64,000 bases of DNA from Chitinophaga sp. H8 (GCF_040567655.1 NZ_JBEXAC010000001.1:1674001-1738000), one strand, 5' to 3'. Shown: positions 46,127-56,259, counted from the first letter of the stretch. A program made the numbers and translations. Notes: generated by a model not told the origin, from the letters alone.

Positions 46127-46729
46127 TTTATGCCCGATGAGCCGGGCTTTTTCCGCCAGCTCAATTACATTGCTTACCTGTAATTTTTCCATAATACGCA
46201 GTTTATAAGTACTGGCCGTAGATACCTGTATGTGCAATTGGCTGGCTATCTCCGCAATGCTTCTTCCTTTTACCAGCAGCTGCATTACCTCTGTTTCCCG
46301 CATAGAAAGCAAGGGTTTGGTTTCTTGCCCCATAATCTCTTTTACTGCAGGGCTCACATATTTTTCCTGGTTAAGCACCTTTTGGAGCGCCAGTTTAATT
46401 TCTGAATGAGCGCTATGTTTGGACACGTAGCCGTCTGCCCCGGCTTCTATAAAGCGGGGGCCGTAGATATGTTCCTCATATCCGGAAAGCACCAGTATTT
46501 TCACCTTTGGTTGTCTGAGGCGGATGGTATCTATCATCTGAAGGTTGTCGCCGCCCGCAATATTTACGTCCAGTACCACGAGATCAAAGGGCTGTACCCG
46601 CAGTAGCCGTACCGCTTCGTGAAAATCGCTGGCCTCTGTAACTGTTAGTTCTTTGGTGATTTGCTTAAGAATAAGGATAGTTCCTAATCTCACAATTTCA
46701 TGGTCATCGACAATAAGTACATTTCTCAT
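46124..46729 (-). CDS. Orphan NarL/LuxR-type response regulator
   Basis: This is a two-component response regulator of about 201 residues. The receiver domain has D8/D9 (IVDDHEIVRLG), phospho-acceptor D54 (LVVLDVNIAGG), a Ser in VLSGYEEH and K104 (GYVSKHS). The LuxR helix-turn-helix spans about 135-195 (LSMRETEVMQLLVKGRSIAE, then STASTYKLRIMEKL). The start at 46729 (MRNVLIVDDH) gives the standard receiver N-terminus; an in-frame ATG at 46774 would add 15 poorly matching residues. No histidine kinase gene is next to it, so the partner must lie elsewhere. Confidence 0.92.
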   Translation of the reverse strand: MRNVLIVDDHEIVRLGTILILKQITKELTVTEASDFHEAVRLLRVQPFDLVVLDVNIAGGDNLQMIDTIRLRQPKVKILVLSGYEEHIYGPRFIEAGADGYVSKHSAHSEIKLALQKVLNQEKYVSPAVKEIMGQETKPLLSMRETEVMQLLVKGRSIAEIASQLHIQVSTASTYKLRIMEKLQVSNVIELAEKARLIGHK

Positions 46730-46786
46730 AGGGTGACAATCTGTTAACAGAAAGTATATGTCATTGGTCCGCAAATAATTAAGTCA

Positions 46787-46794
46787 CAAATGTA
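46787..46794 (-). promoter_or_regulatory. Possible -7 element for the response regulator gene
   Basis: On the minus strand this reads TACATTTG, an exact TAnnTTTG match. It would start a transcript with a leader of about 50 bases. No -33 TTG was seen at normal spacing. Confidence 0.35.
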
Positions 46795-47146
46795 CACTAC
46801 TATTAGTGCATTGTAAAATAATAAAATAACATGGCAGCCGGCTAAAATGTTCTGTTTCGGGCCATTTGCCACCTTATATACGCCATCAGATATCTTCCGG
46901 ATCTTTAATATGAACCTGCGGGGGGAGGAGAAGGGCTTTAAACTCCATATGGGAGGAGGTATAACCTGTTTTGAAAAAATATTTTCCTGGCATGTACTCC
47001 GTGTGCATCTTTTTATTGTATTCATATATATAAGGCGGCAACGCCCCCTGTAACCTGACATATACCATGAAACACAGCAGGCCACATAGCCAATTGTATT
47101 TCTGTAGCAATGCAAACGAATTCAGCCAAATAATCAGGAACGTGTT
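46795..47146. other. Divergent gap upstream of the locus D FecR gene
   Basis: This is about 350 bases between the response regulator and FecR. A 68-codon plus-strand frame at 46847-47053 has no recognisable features. A one-mismatch -7-like TATTTCTG lies near 47097-47104, about 45 bases before the FecR start. Nothing else was recognised. Confidence 0.4.
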
Positions 47147-48256
47147 ATGATGGACAGACGAAGATATATTGAACTATTAAAAAAATATCTGGATGGCACT
47201 ATTGACCGTAAGGAGCATATAGAGCTGTTTGAACTGACTGCTGCCGAAAATGTAGAAGCACCTTTGGCGCAGATGATAGAACATGATTTTATTGCTAATC
47301 AGGCAGGTGGCCCTGATTTGCCCCCTGATGTATCGGCAGAGATCCTGGAAAGGATTGTTGCGTCTGAAGCTAGTACCAACCGTCTCCTGATAAATCCTGA
47401 AAGCAGGTATCGGCTGCTGAAAGCGATTACAGTGGCAGCTGTTTCTATTACCCTCATCATGGCAAGCATCTTTTTCTTCACAGACCAGTTCTCGGTGAAA
47501 AAAAGTACTGCATTTGAAGCCTCCATTCCCGGTGGAAATCTGAAAAAAGTAAACCATACCGCTGCTCCGCTTGAAGTTGTACTGGAAGATGGCAGTACGG
47601 TTATTTTAAGTCCTGAAGCCACCCTGAGCTTCCCGGAACATTTTGACGGCGATAAAAGAGAAGTATACCTTACCGGAGAGGCTTTTTTTGATATTGCTAA
47701 AAAGCAGGACCAGCCCTTCCAGGTGTATTACAACAATGTAGTAACAAAAGTATTGGGTACCTCTTTTAGCATAAAAACCAACCAGCGCACCAAAGAGGTG
47801 GAAGTATCTGTAAGAACAGGTAAGGTACAGGTATCTGAAAATAAGTACCGGTCGTCCGGCAACATAGCAGATGCAGGGCTAAAGAGCATTATCCTGGTTC
47901 CTAACCAGAAAGCCACTTATAATGAAACGCGCCGGGTATTTGAAACGGCGTTGGCAGATGCCATTTATCCGATACTGGATGCAGAAGATATGGCACAATA
48001 CATGAAACATGGCAAGCAGCTGGATGCTTTCCTGTTTCAGCAACCTACCAGCCTCAAGGAGATATTTGCCAGATTGGAGGCTGTGTATGGTATAGGCATC
48101 ATTGCAGACAACGATAATATTTATAACTGTGTTTTTACCGGAGATGTTTCCAAACAGGAGATGCTGGAAAAGCTACATATTATCTGCCTGACGATAGGCG
48201 CTACCTATGAAGTGAATGGCACTAAGATCCTGGTGAAAGGCAAAGGATGTAAATAA
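47147..48256 (+). CDS. FecR-type anti-sigma factor without an adjacent sigma gene, locus D
   Basis: This 369-residue protein has a cytoplasmic N-terminus (YIELLKKYLDGTIDRKEHIE), a membrane segment at about 88-110 (LKAITVAAVSITLIMASIFF), a FecR domain (VVLEDGSTVILSPEATLSFP, GEAFFDIA, FQVYYNNVVTKVLGTSFSI) and a DUF4974-like C-terminus (FQQPTSLKEIFARLEAVYGI). No sigma gene precedes it; the upstream gene is the divergent response regulator. The nearest unpaired sigma gene is at 56322, beyond the end of the operon. The downstream SusC has an STN domain, so the signalling chain receptor-FecR-sigma is complete if that distant sigma is the partner. Confidence 0.9.
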   Translation: MMDRRRYIELLKKYLDGTIDRKEHIELFELTAAENVEAPLAQMIEHDFIANQAGGPDLPPDVSAEILERIVASEASTNRLLINPESRYRLLKAITVAAVSITLIMASIFFFTDQFSVKKSTAFEASIPGGNLKKVNHTAAPLEVVLEDGSTVILSPEATLSFPEHFDGDKREVYLTGEAFFDIAKKQDQPFQVYYNNVVTKVLGTSFSIKTNQRTKEVEVSVRTGKVQVSENKYRSSGNIADAGLKSIILVPNQKATYNETRRVFETALADAIYPILDAEDMAQYMKHGKQLDAFLFQQPTSLKEIFARLEAVYGIGIIADNDNIYNCVFTGDVSKQEMLEKLHIICLTIGATYEVNGTKILVKGKGCK

Positions 48257-48309
48257 CCTGTAAACCTGATAATCATTAAATTAAACGTTATGACATAGCC
48301 AAAACAAGA

Positions 48310-48342
48310 AAAACCGATAATGCTCGTAACATCATCGGTTTT
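48310..48342 (+). promoter_or_regulatory. Hairpin in the FecR-to-SusC gap, locus D
   Basis: Arms of 13 bases (48310-48322 and 48330-48342) pair with one mismatch around a seven-base loop, 54 bases after the FecR stop. The 3' arm ends in TTTT, so weak termination is possible. The SusC start is 69 bases further on. Confidence 0.65.
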
Positions 48343-48411
48343 ACGAAAACCTTCCGGTATTCTGATTTTGCCCGTAAATGACTTCTTAAACGATCAAAAC
48401 TTATCAAAATT

Positions 48412-51400
48412 ATGAAAAAAAAGCAACTATTCGTTGCCTCAATCTTTATTGTCATGAAGTTTACGATTGTCCAATCCCTATTACCTATCGTATTTTCTTC
48501 TTGCTTATTTGCAAATAAAATTGAAGCGCAATCGGTTTTAGATAAGCCGGTCAGTTTAAAGATCAATAATGTGGAACTATATAAAGTGTTTAACATTATT
48601 GAAAAACAAACAGATATCCGGTTTAATTACAGCCCGAACTCAATTGATGTAGATAAAAAAGTTACTTATAAGGCCAACAGGAAAAGACTAAAAACATTAC
48701 TGGATGATATCCTGCCTCCCTTCTCCATTGGGTATAAAGAAGTGGATGGGCAGATTGTACTTTTTTTCAACCATCCCCCGCCGGCCAGGGGGGAAACGCA
48801 ATTGGAATTTGAACCACTTGAAAGTGCGGTGGCCGATACTACGATTTCAGGTATGGTAACTGATGAATCAGGAAGAGGGCTGGAAGGAGTTTCTGTGAAA
48901 GTAAGTGGCGGTAGCGGGGCTTCCGTTACCGGTGCAAGGGGAGCGTTCAATATTGTGGTACCCAACCTGAGAGCGGTGCTGGAATTCAGCTATGTGGGGT
49001 TTTTAACCCAGCAGATAAGGTTGGATGGCAACAGGAAAGTGAATGTAAGCATGAAATCAGAAGCAACTACCCTGGGAGATGTGGTGGTAACAGCATTAGG
49101 CATCAGCAGGGAAAAGCGCTCATTGGGATATTCGGTAGCCAATGTAAAAGGTGCTGACCTTTCCAATGGAGGAAGTTCCAATATGCTGAAATCACTGGAC
49201 GGCAGGATGAGCGGGGTGAATTTTACACAAGCCAGTACTGATCCCGCAGGTTCTGTTTTTATAACTATCCGCGGGGCTACCAGTCTGAGCCTGCCCAACT
49301 CTACGGCCAGAAGTCAACCACTTTATATTATTGATGGTATCCCGCTGGGTAAAACAGATATAACCAATAAAAACGGGGTGGATTTTGGAAACCTGCTCTC
49401 CCAACTTAATCCGGAAGATATTGAAAGTGTAACGGTACTTAAAGGCGCCAGCGCTGGTGCCCTGTACGGTTCGCAGGCAGGTAATGGTGTGATCATGATT
49501 ACCACCAAATCCGGGAAGGGAGCAAAAAAAGGTTTAGGGGTGTCTGTTAATACCTCCATGGTCATCGATCATCCTTATAATTTCTTTGAAACACAAACGG
49601 ATTATGGCGTAGGGGTCAGGAGTACAGTATATGTACCTGGAGGCGGATATGACTGGGGGCCGAGATTGGATGGCTCTTTTAATATCACCCGGTGGAATAT
49701 GCTTACACAGGCTAATGAGGAAGTACCCTTCCTGGCTACGAAAGAGAACCGTTTGCAGCAGTATATGCAAAACGGAGCTACGAATAATTATAACGTGAGT
49801 GTAACCGGCAATTACGACAAAGGATCTTTCCGCTTCTCTGTAGGTAAGATGTATAACAGAGGGATCATGCCCAACAACTCTACAGACAGGATGACATTTA
49901 ACCTGAATGCCTCTTATAACATAGCTAAAAAGGTAAAACTCTCTGTTAGCAGTAACTATGTTTCACAATATTCCCCCAACAAATCATCCGCTAATAATGA
50001 TGTAGTGGAATTGCTGACCTTTTCCTTCCTGTCACATTTCCAGCCTGTAAAAGAAATGCAGAACATCTGGCTGAAAGGATATGAAGGAATCAGACAAAAT
50101 GCACCCGCTTATAAGGCTAACGGAGAACCTTATGGCGATAACCCCTATATGTTTACTTATGGAGAGATCAATACTTATCGTAAAGACAACTTTTTTGGAA
50201 AAGCAGAACTGGAATGGCAGCTGACCGAACCACTTAAATTGTTGCTGAGATCCGGTATGGATTATAATGGCGATAATTATGAGTACAAATTATCCAAAGG
50301 GTTTACTGATGTGAAAAAAAGAGATGGCAGGTATTCTGTACAAACACAAAGTACTTATTCAGTCAACTCTGATATCATGCTGGTATGGAATAAGGACTTT
50401 AAGAAGATCTCTACCAGTGCTACCGCTGGTTACAACTATGTATATGGTAATTCTTACGACTATCTGGCTAATGCTGATAAACTGGTACGTGCCAACGATT
50501 TTAGCCTGGGTAATGCAGTAGCAGGTACGCTGACTGCCAATAATTACTGGAATACCGGCAAAACACAAAGCGGGTACTTAACCACACAAATTGGTTATGA
50601 TGGTCAGGTATACCTGGACCTTGCCGGAAGATATGATCAGAGTGGCATCCTGGAAGAAGATAAAAACCACCACTTTTATCCTTCCGCTGCCCTCAGCTGG
50701 CTGGCTTCAGAAACCGTTAAGCTGCCGGATTTCATAGACCTGTTTAAACTGAGAGGAGGTATTGCCCAGGTAGGACATGGTATCGGCAAACCACGCAGTA
50801 ATAATACCTTCAGCTTTAACCCGGTAGACTATGGCAATGTGAAAATATTGAATATCGGAGGGCAGCTGGTAGATCCGAACATAAAACCGGAAATCACCAA
50901 TTCATATGAAGGTGGTTTTGACCTGGTATTGCTCGATAAGCGTATTTCTGCCGATTTTACCTTTTTCAAAAAGATCCACGAAAACCAGCAGGACTTTATC
51001 CCTACTTCTCCCGGTACCGGTTATGGCGGTATGCTGTCTAACATAGGTACAGTGGAAGCCAAAGGATTAGAAATAGGACTGACACTGGTACCCGTTAGAA
51101 CAAAAAAATGGAACTGGGAGTTATCAGCTTTCTATACCAAAACAGATGCACACATTACCAAATTGTCAAAAGCCTATATTCCTAACGGGTATACTTTTTA
51201 TGGTAATGGTCCCAATATCAGTATCAGGATGGCAGAAGGTGATCGGATAGGTACGATGTGGGAAAACAATGTATTTCAAAGGATGCCTGCCACCAGTAAA
51301 TATGCCGGTATGCTGGTGCTGGATGATGCCGGTACCTGGAAGTACTCTTCTCTTGAAAAAGACCGGAGATCCATTGGCAATTATAACCCGGATTTTATCC

Positions 51401-52092
51401 TTGGGCTTAATTCCTCTGTCAGATATAAGGCTTTCAAATTGTCTTTTGTGGCGAGTCTTCGTGTAGGTGGTCAGTATGTATCTAATATTACCCGCCGTTC
51501 ACAAACCAATGGACACTCGCCACTTACTATCGGCGATCTGGTAAACGGGCCTAATGATTATACGGTAGGTGGCCGTGATGCCGCTTCCGGTGGTTTGCCC
51601 TGGCCTGATTGGAGAGATATGAAGTATCCTAACATGGCAGCATTGGTGAAAAATTTTGCCAACTATGGCGCCTATGCACAGGACGCATCCTATTTTAAAG
51701 GCGTATGGCTGAAACCTGGTGGAGATCCTAATAATGATGATGATTATATCGTAAACGGGGCCGACTCACTGGCTACCTTTTATGGATTGGCAGCACAGGT
51801 ATTGGGCCAGCAATTCTGGTCTTTCCCGCAAACGCTGATTAAAGATGCCACTAACCTGAAAATAAAGGAAATCGTATTGGAATATAGCGTACCTGCCAGA
51901 TTCCTGGGACGCTACCGGATCGAGAACCTGACCCTGGGCTTTATAGCCAGGAATATTTTTCAATGGAACAAAAGCGGGGAAAAAGGAGATCCTGAAGCAG
52001 CCTTCGAAGGAGTTGGTGTAAACCAGGGAATCATTGGTAAGGCGTTGCCTGCCGTGTCTTCGTATGGATTTAAAGCATCGGTTAATTTTTAG
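48412..52092 (+). CDS. SusC-type TonB-dependent transporter with STN domain, locus D
   Basis: This is a 1226-residue outer-membrane transporter. After the signal region (to about residue 40, ending IEAQS) come an STN domain at about 46-119 (LKINNVELYKVFNIIEKQTD), a carboxypeptidase-regulatory-like domain at about 143-215 (ISGMVTDESGRGLEGVSV), the SusC line VVVTALGISREKRSLGYS, a plug with LDGRMSGVNF, YIIDGIPL and AGNGVIMITTKSG, and a barrel ending GFKASVNF. The STN domain should signal to the FecR encoded upstream. The TALGI variant of the usual VVVGYG line is shared by a known subset of SusC proteins. Confidence 0.95.
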   Translation: MKKKQLFVASIFIVMKFTIVQSLLPIVFSSCLFANKIEAQSVLDKPVSLKINNVELYKVFNIIEKQTDIRFNYSPNSIDVDKKVTYKANRKRLKTLLDDILPPFSIGYKEVDGQIVLFFNHPPPARGETQLEFEPLESAVADTTISGMVTDESGRGLEGVSVKVSGGSGASVTGARGAFNIVVPNLRAVLEFSYVGFLTQQIRLDGNRKVNVSMKSEATTLGDVVVTALGISREKRSLGYSVANVKGADLSNGGSSNMLKSLDGRMSGVNFTQASTDPAGSVFITIRGATSLSLPNSTARSQPLYIIDGIPLGKTDITNKNGVDFGNLLSQLNPEDIESVTVLKGASAGALYGSQAGNGVIMITTKSGKGAKKGLGVSVNTSMVIDHPYNFFETQTDYGVGVRSTVYVPGGGYDWGPRLDGSFNITRWNMLTQANEEVPFLATKENRLQQYMQNGATNNYNVSVTGNYDKGSFRFSVGKMYNRGIMPNNSTDRMTFNLNASYNIAKKVKLSVSSNYVSQYSPNKSSANNDVVELLTFSFLSHFQPVKEMQNIWLKGYEGIRQNAPAYKANGEPYGDNPYMFTYGEINTYRKDNFFGKAELEWQLTEPLKLLLRSGMDYNGDNYEYKLSKGFTDVKKRDGRYSVQTQSTYSVNSDIMLVWNKDFKKISTSATAGYNYVYGNSYDYLANADKLVRANDFSLGNAVAGTLTANNYWNTGKTQSGYLTTQIGYDGQVYLDLAGRYDQSGILEEDKNHHFYPSAALSWLASETVKLPDFIDLFKLRGGIAQVGHGIGKPRSNNTFSFNPVDYGNVKILNIGGQLVDPNIKPEITNSYEGGFDLVLLDKRISADFTFFKKIHENQQDFIPTSPGTGYGGMLSNIGTVEAKGLEIGLTLVPVRTKKWNWELSAFYTKTDAHITKLSKAYIPNGYTFYGNGPNISIRMAEGDRIGTMWENNVFQRMPATSKYAGMLVLDDAGTWKYSSLEKDRRSIGNYNPDFILGLNSSVRYKAFKLSFVASLRVGGQYVSNITRRSQTNGHSPLTIGDLVNGPNDYTVGGRDAASGGLPWPDWRDMKYPNMAALVKNFANYGAYAQDASYFKGVWLKPGGDPNNDDDYIVNGADSLATFYGLAAQVLGQQFWSFPQTLIKDATNLKIKEIVLEYSVPARFLGRYRIENLTLGFIARNIFQWNKSGEKGDPEAAFEGVGVNQGIIGKALPAVSSYGFKASVNF

Positions 52093-52115
52093 GTTTAATC
52101 TCAATCTTCACCAAC

Positions 52116-53747
52116 ATGAAAAAGTGTTTAATCATAATAACAGGCCTGATGGGTATGCTTGCAGCCTGTCAGAAGTCAGCATTCAGGGAAAGCGAATTAT
52201 TGGGCAGGCGGGATGCACTGGAATCGGCAGAACCTAATTTACTGTTGTCTTCCGTTATACAAAAATCTGCATTCCTCTACCAGGATAAAGGTGGTTTTGG
52301 TGCCAAAACACTGGCCGTTACGGTACAGTACATGCAGGGCAACAGAGATGCCGATGATAATACTTACCTCAAATTTAAATTGCCGAAAGAAGAACTGTAT
52401 GAGTATACTAATGTAATCAGGCTGGTAAATGCAGCAGTAGCGGACGTAAAGAAAAAGGAACTGAAAACCCACGAAGGCGTATTCCGGATCTTTCAATCCC
52501 TGCTCTGGGCTGCTGTAACTGATCTGTACGGAGATATCTTTTATACAGAAGGGCTGCGTGGACAGGAAGGAATTCTTTTCCCAAAATTTGATGAACAAAA
52601 AGATATCTATCCCGCACTGATCCAGAACCTGAAAGATGCAGCGCAATTGATCGCGGATGGTAAAGAACCGCTGGATAAGGCATACGATGTCATGTATGGT
52701 GGTGATAAAGCCAAGTGGGTAAAACTGGCGAACTCCCTGCGTTTACGTTTGCTGGTAAGAGAAAGCAGTAAAGTAGCCAATGCCGCCGAGATACAGGAAG
52801 TAGCTGCACTGCCATTATTGGGCGATGTTTCAGATAATGCTGCGATTCCCTATATTGATGGAGATAAATCGATGGCGTCTCCGATGGGTGCTGCCAATTT
52901 AGATCCTACTGGTAATTACCTTATTTTCCGCCCCAGCAAAACATTGATAGATACCTTAAAGGCACTCAATGATGAGCGGTTGAAAGTATGGGCCGCACCG
53001 CTGGAAAAACCGTGGACAAACAAGATGGACTCCTTGGCTATAGACGGTGGCAAAAGATCAATTACCGTAAAAGGATTTACTTATAATTACCAATGGGAAT
53101 ATATAGACCGTACTAATCCTAAAATCAGTGCTGTAGCAACTTTTATCAAAGATTCCCTGACCACCTATGCCGGATATCCGGCTGGCTCTTCTGTAGATGT
53201 ACTTAGTTCAAATGGCAGCTATGATTTTGTTGACACCAGGGGCAACTATAAGATATCTGCATTCTCTAAATTATTTAACCAGAACGCACATCCGTTGATC
53301 AGGGCAACCATTATGCAGGCGGATGAAGTACAGTTCCTGCTGGCAGAAGCCGCTGTAAAAGGATGGATCCCGGCAGATGCAGGCGCCCTTTACAAGAAAG
53401 GAGTGGAGCTGGCGCTGAAACGTTGGGGAGAACCCTTACCGGCTAATTATTTTGATAATCCTGTAGCTGCTTTCCCTACCGTAAAAGCAAAACAACTGGC
53501 TATTATCGGTCTTCAAAAATGGCTGGGTTTATTTATGATGGGGGTAGAGTCGTATGCCGATTACAGAAGAACCAGGATGCCATACATGGAAAGCAATGGT
53601 GTGCTGAACCCCACTATCAATCCATTCCCTATACGTTACCGGTATCCGGAAACAGAGTTTAAAAATAATTCGGCCAACTACCAAACGGCCATAGGAAAGC
53701 TGGATAGAGGAGACACCGAGTTTTCCAAAATGTGGCTGATGCAATAA
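52116..53747 (+). CDS. SusD/RagB-like lipoprotein, locus D
   Basis: This 543-residue lipoprotein (GLMGMLAAC, then QKSAF) belongs to the SusD-like group that lacks the classical N-terminal lid pattern. Typical lines are FRIFQSLLWAAVTDLYGDIF (in place of RAxxYxxLxxxYGdvP), KWVKLANSLRLRLLVRESSK and DEVQFLLAEAAVKGWI. It pairs with the SusC 23 bases upstream. Confidence 0.92.
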   Translation: MKKCLIIITGLMGMLAACQKSAFRESELLGRRDALESAEPNLLLSSVIQKSAFLYQDKGGFGAKTLAVTVQYMQGNRDADDNTYLKFKLPKEELYEYTNVIRLVNAAVADVKKKELKTHEGVFRIFQSLLWAAVTDLYGDIFYTEGLRGQEGILFPKFDEQKDIYPALIQNLKDAAQLIADGKEPLDKAYDVMYGGDKAKWVKLANSLRLRLLVRESSKVANAAEIQEVAALPLLGDVSDNAAIPYIDGDKSMASPMGAANLDPTGNYLIFRPSKTLIDTLKALNDERLKVWAAPLEKPWTNKMDSLAIDGGKRSITVKGFTYNYQWEYIDRTNPKISAVATFIKDSLTTYAGYPAGSSVDVLSSNGSYDFVDTRGNYKISAFSKLFNQNAHPLIRATIMQADEVQFLLAEAAVKGWIPADAGALYKKGVELALKRWGEPLPANYFDNPVAAFPTVKAKQLAIIGLQKWLGLFMMGVESYADYRRTRMPYMESNGVLNPTINPFPIRYRYPETEFKNNSANYQTAIGKLDRGDTEFSKMWLMQ

Positions 53748-53766
53748 ATTTTAGTTAAACGTAAAA

Positions 53767-55134
53767 ATGTCCGTAATGACCAGATGTTCGTATATAAAAT
53801 GCCTATGCTTATTGTTTTTCGTTTGTGCTGTAGTGAAAGTGCGCGCGCAGGATGCTATAACACCTGCTACTGCACTGGGCCACTACCTGAATAATGGTGA
53901 TAAGACCTTTAGCTGGGAAATCAAGGAATCCTATAATATAGGAGATGTGAAGTCTTATACCATCCTGCTTACTTCCCAGCAATGGCGGGAGCATACCTGG
54001 AAGCATCAGCTGAATATCCTGGTGCCCGCTACGATTAAATATGATGGCGCCCTGTTGTTTATCACCGGTGGCAGCATTAATAAGGAAGGAATTCCTAACT
54101 GGAGCGGAAAGGATGATCAGCTAACTGCTTCTTTTGGAGAGATTGCCCGCAGGAACAGTGCTGTTGTGGCCGTACTGAAACAAACGCCTAATCAGCCACT
54201 CTATGATAACCTGGTAGAAGATGCGCTGATTTCTTTTACCCTGCACAACTTCAAGAAAGACGGGGATTATACCTGGCCCTTGCTGTTTCCCATGGTAAAG
54301 AGTGCCAAAAGGGCAATGGATGCAGTACAGGAATTTTCAAAGCAGGAGTTGCACCAAACGATCAACCGTTTTGTAGTATCCGGTGCTTCAAAAAGGGGAT
54401 GGACCACCTGGCTTACAGGCGCCAATGACAGCAGGGTAACTGCTATTGCGCCAATGGTAATTGATATGCTGAATATGCCGGTAAGTATGAACTACCAGAT
54501 AAAAGTGTGGAATGATTACAGCATACAGATAGAAGATTATGTAAAGCTGGGAATTGTTCAGGATATTGAGTCCAGCAGCGGGCGCGCTATTGCTACCATG
54601 ATAGATCCGTATGCCTACCGGTCCAAACTGACCATGCCCAAAATGATCTTCATGGGAACGAATGATGAATACTGGCCCATCGATAATATCAAAAACTATT
54701 ATGATAGTATTCCCGGACAGAACCTGATACACTATATTCCGAATGTGGGGCATAGCATGGGCGACAAGCGGGAAGCGATGGAGAATCTGAGCGCTTTCCT
54801 GGGGCTTACCTTAACCAAAAGTGCTTATCCTATGTGTACCTGGAAGATCTCCCCTAAGAAAAAAGGGGTGAAGATAGCGGTGAAAGCCACTGCTGATAAA
54901 CTCACTGATGTGATTGTATGGTCGGCCACTTCCAGTGATATGGACTTCCGGAATGATAAATGGGAGTCTAAAAGCCTGGGCATTAAAAACAAGTCGCAGG
55001 TTATAACAACAGAAGCATTCCCTGCCAGTGGCTATCGTGCTTTTTACGTGAATCTGAAGTATAAGGATGCTAACGGAGGAGAATATATGGAAAGCACCCG
55101 GGTGTTTATGACAGATACTAAAAAAGTACTTTAA
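53767..55134 (+). CDS. PhoPQ-activated pathogenicity-related (PqaA-family) hydrolase, locus D
   Basis: This 455-residue exported protein (signal ending VVKVRAQ) matches the PqaA family, alpha/beta-hydrolase-like proteins first seen as PhoP-regulated genes in Salmonella. The family line VVSGASKRGWTTWLTGA is present, giving a candidate nucleophile S208, with D300 (GTNDEYWPID) and H329 (PNVGHSMGD) completing a likely triad. The substrate is unknown in any organism as far as I know. Here it sits between SusD-like and esterase genes (gaps of 19 and 16 bases), which points to a role on an imported glycan or its ester groups. Confidence 0.9.
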   Translation: MSVMTRCSYIKCLCLLFFVCAVVKVRAQDAITPATALGHYLNNGDKTFSWEIKESYNIGDVKSYTILLTSQQWREHTWKHQLNILVPATIKYDGALLFITGGSINKEGIPNWSGKDDQLTASFGEIARRNSAVVAVLKQTPNQPLYDNLVEDALISFTLHNFKKDGDYTWPLLFPMVKSAKRAMDAVQEFSKQELHQTINRFVVSGASKRGWTTWLTGANDSRVTAIAPMVIDMLNMPVSMNYQIKVWNDYSIQIEDYVKLGIVQDIESSSGRAIATMIDPYAYRSKLTMPKMIFMGTNDEYWPIDNIKNYYDSIPGQNLIHYIPNVGHSMGDKREAMENLSAFLGLTLTKSAYPMCTWKISPKKKGVKIAVKATADKLTDVIVWSATSSDMDFRNDKWESKSLGIKNKSQVITTEAFPASGYRAFYVNLKYKDANGGEYMESTRVFMTDTKKVL

Positions 55135-55150
55135 CCCAAACCCGACAATC

Positions 55151-56044
55151 ATGAAGTGTTATAAAAAATATGGTTTGCTTATTTTAGGGCTGGTTTGTAT
55201 AGCCACGGGTATACAGGCCCAAACTACGTCAGCAGATGCCAGTACAAAAACGGAAGCGGTTAAACTTCCTTCCTACAGGAAGCTGAAGGACGTGAGGTAT
55301 AGTAAGGAGGATAAGGATAATGTAATGGATGCCTATATCCCCAGGGATTATGACAATGCCAAGGTGATTGTATACCTGCATGGCAGTGGCTGGACCGGAG
55401 GGGATAAGAAAGAGTTTCCGGAAGTGCTCATTGAAGAATTGGTAGGCCGGCAAAAATATATTGTAGTATCCGCTAATTACCGTCTGGTAAAGGATGGTAA
55501 GAACCGTTTCCCGGCACAAATGGAAGATATTACCAGCTTATTGTCCTTTTTATCCCACAATGCTTCCCGGTATCATTTCAATGGTAAGGAGTTTGCGTTG
55601 ATGGGAGGTAGTGCCGGCGCACATCTGGCTATGCTGTATGCTTATGGTTATGACTCAGCGAAACTGATTAAAACGGTGGTAGATTTCTGGGGGCCAACAG
55701 ACCTGGCCGATAAAGCCGTGAGAGCTGAAAATAAGGAGGCTGATGCCAAAGTGACCAATTTATTAGGGGTGGCTGATCCCGCAGCGCAGATCTGTCTGGA
55801 TGCCAGTCCTTACTATCGGCTTACCAAAGCTACTGGTGTGCCTACACTGCTTTTTCATGGCGGGCAGGATCCGTTAGTGCCGGTAGCACAGGCGAATAAA
55901 ATGTATAAAAAGCTGCAGGAACTGGATATCCCTGCGCAGTATGAGTATTATCCGGAAGAAGGACATGGCATGCGCGGAGCCGCAGCCATGGATGTATTCA
56001 ACAAAACATTAGCATGGCTGAATAAGTATTTTCCGGCACTTTAA
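55151..56044 (+). CDS. Exported alpha/beta-hydrolase esterase, locus D
   Basis: This is a 297-residue esterase with a signal peptide (IATGIQAQ). The oxyanion region YLHGSGWTGGDK, nucleophile S154 (GGSAGAHLA), D240 (FHGGQDPLVP) and H272 (EEGHGM) form a full triad of the BD-FAE/carbohydrate-esterase-like group. Such enzymes remove acyl groups from polysaccharides or small esters. It is the last gene of the SusC/SusD operon, followed by a strong terminator. Confidence 0.9.
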   Translation: MKCYKKYGLLILGLVCIATGIQAQTTSADASTKTEAVKLPSYRKLKDVRYSKEDKDNVMDAYIPRDYDNAKVIVYLHGSGWTGGDKKEFPEVLIEELVGRQKYIVVSANYRLVKDGKNRFPAQMEDITSLLSFLSHNASRYHFNGKEFALMGGSAGAHLAMLYAYGYDSAKLIKTVVDFWGPTDLADKAVRAENKEADAKVTNLLGVADPAAQICLDASPYYRLTKATGVPTLLFHGGQDPLVPVAQANKMYKKLQELDIPAQYEYYPEEGHGMRGAAAMDVFNKTLAWLNKYFPAL

Positions 56045-56199
56045 ATAAGTGAGCAGTCCCTTTAGCAGTAAAGTCTGCGGATAACTGCAAAACACAGCAC
56101 ATGAGTACAGGGCTTTCGGGCGGCCTGTTTTATCATTATTAACGTCAATTATATACAAAGCTGTAGATAGTACTATTATTTTCCACCTGCCGCCTTTTC

Positions 56200-56259
56200 A
56201 CCGGTGGGCGTACCATACCCGGATTATTTCCGGTTATTATATGCTCACCGGTTTTTTTT
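56200..56259 (+). terminator. Terminator at the end of the locus D operon
   Basis: Outer arms ACCGGTGGGC (56200-56209) and GCTCACCGGT (56243-56252) pair at nine of ten positions, an inner CCGGA/TCCGG stem sits in the long loop, and a T-run (56252-56259) follows. It separates the operon from the sigma gene at 56322. Confidence 0.88.

Noticed and set aside
46847..47053. 68-codon plus-strand frame in the gap before the locus D FecR
   Set aside because: No signal peptide, domain or composition that stands out; probably chance.
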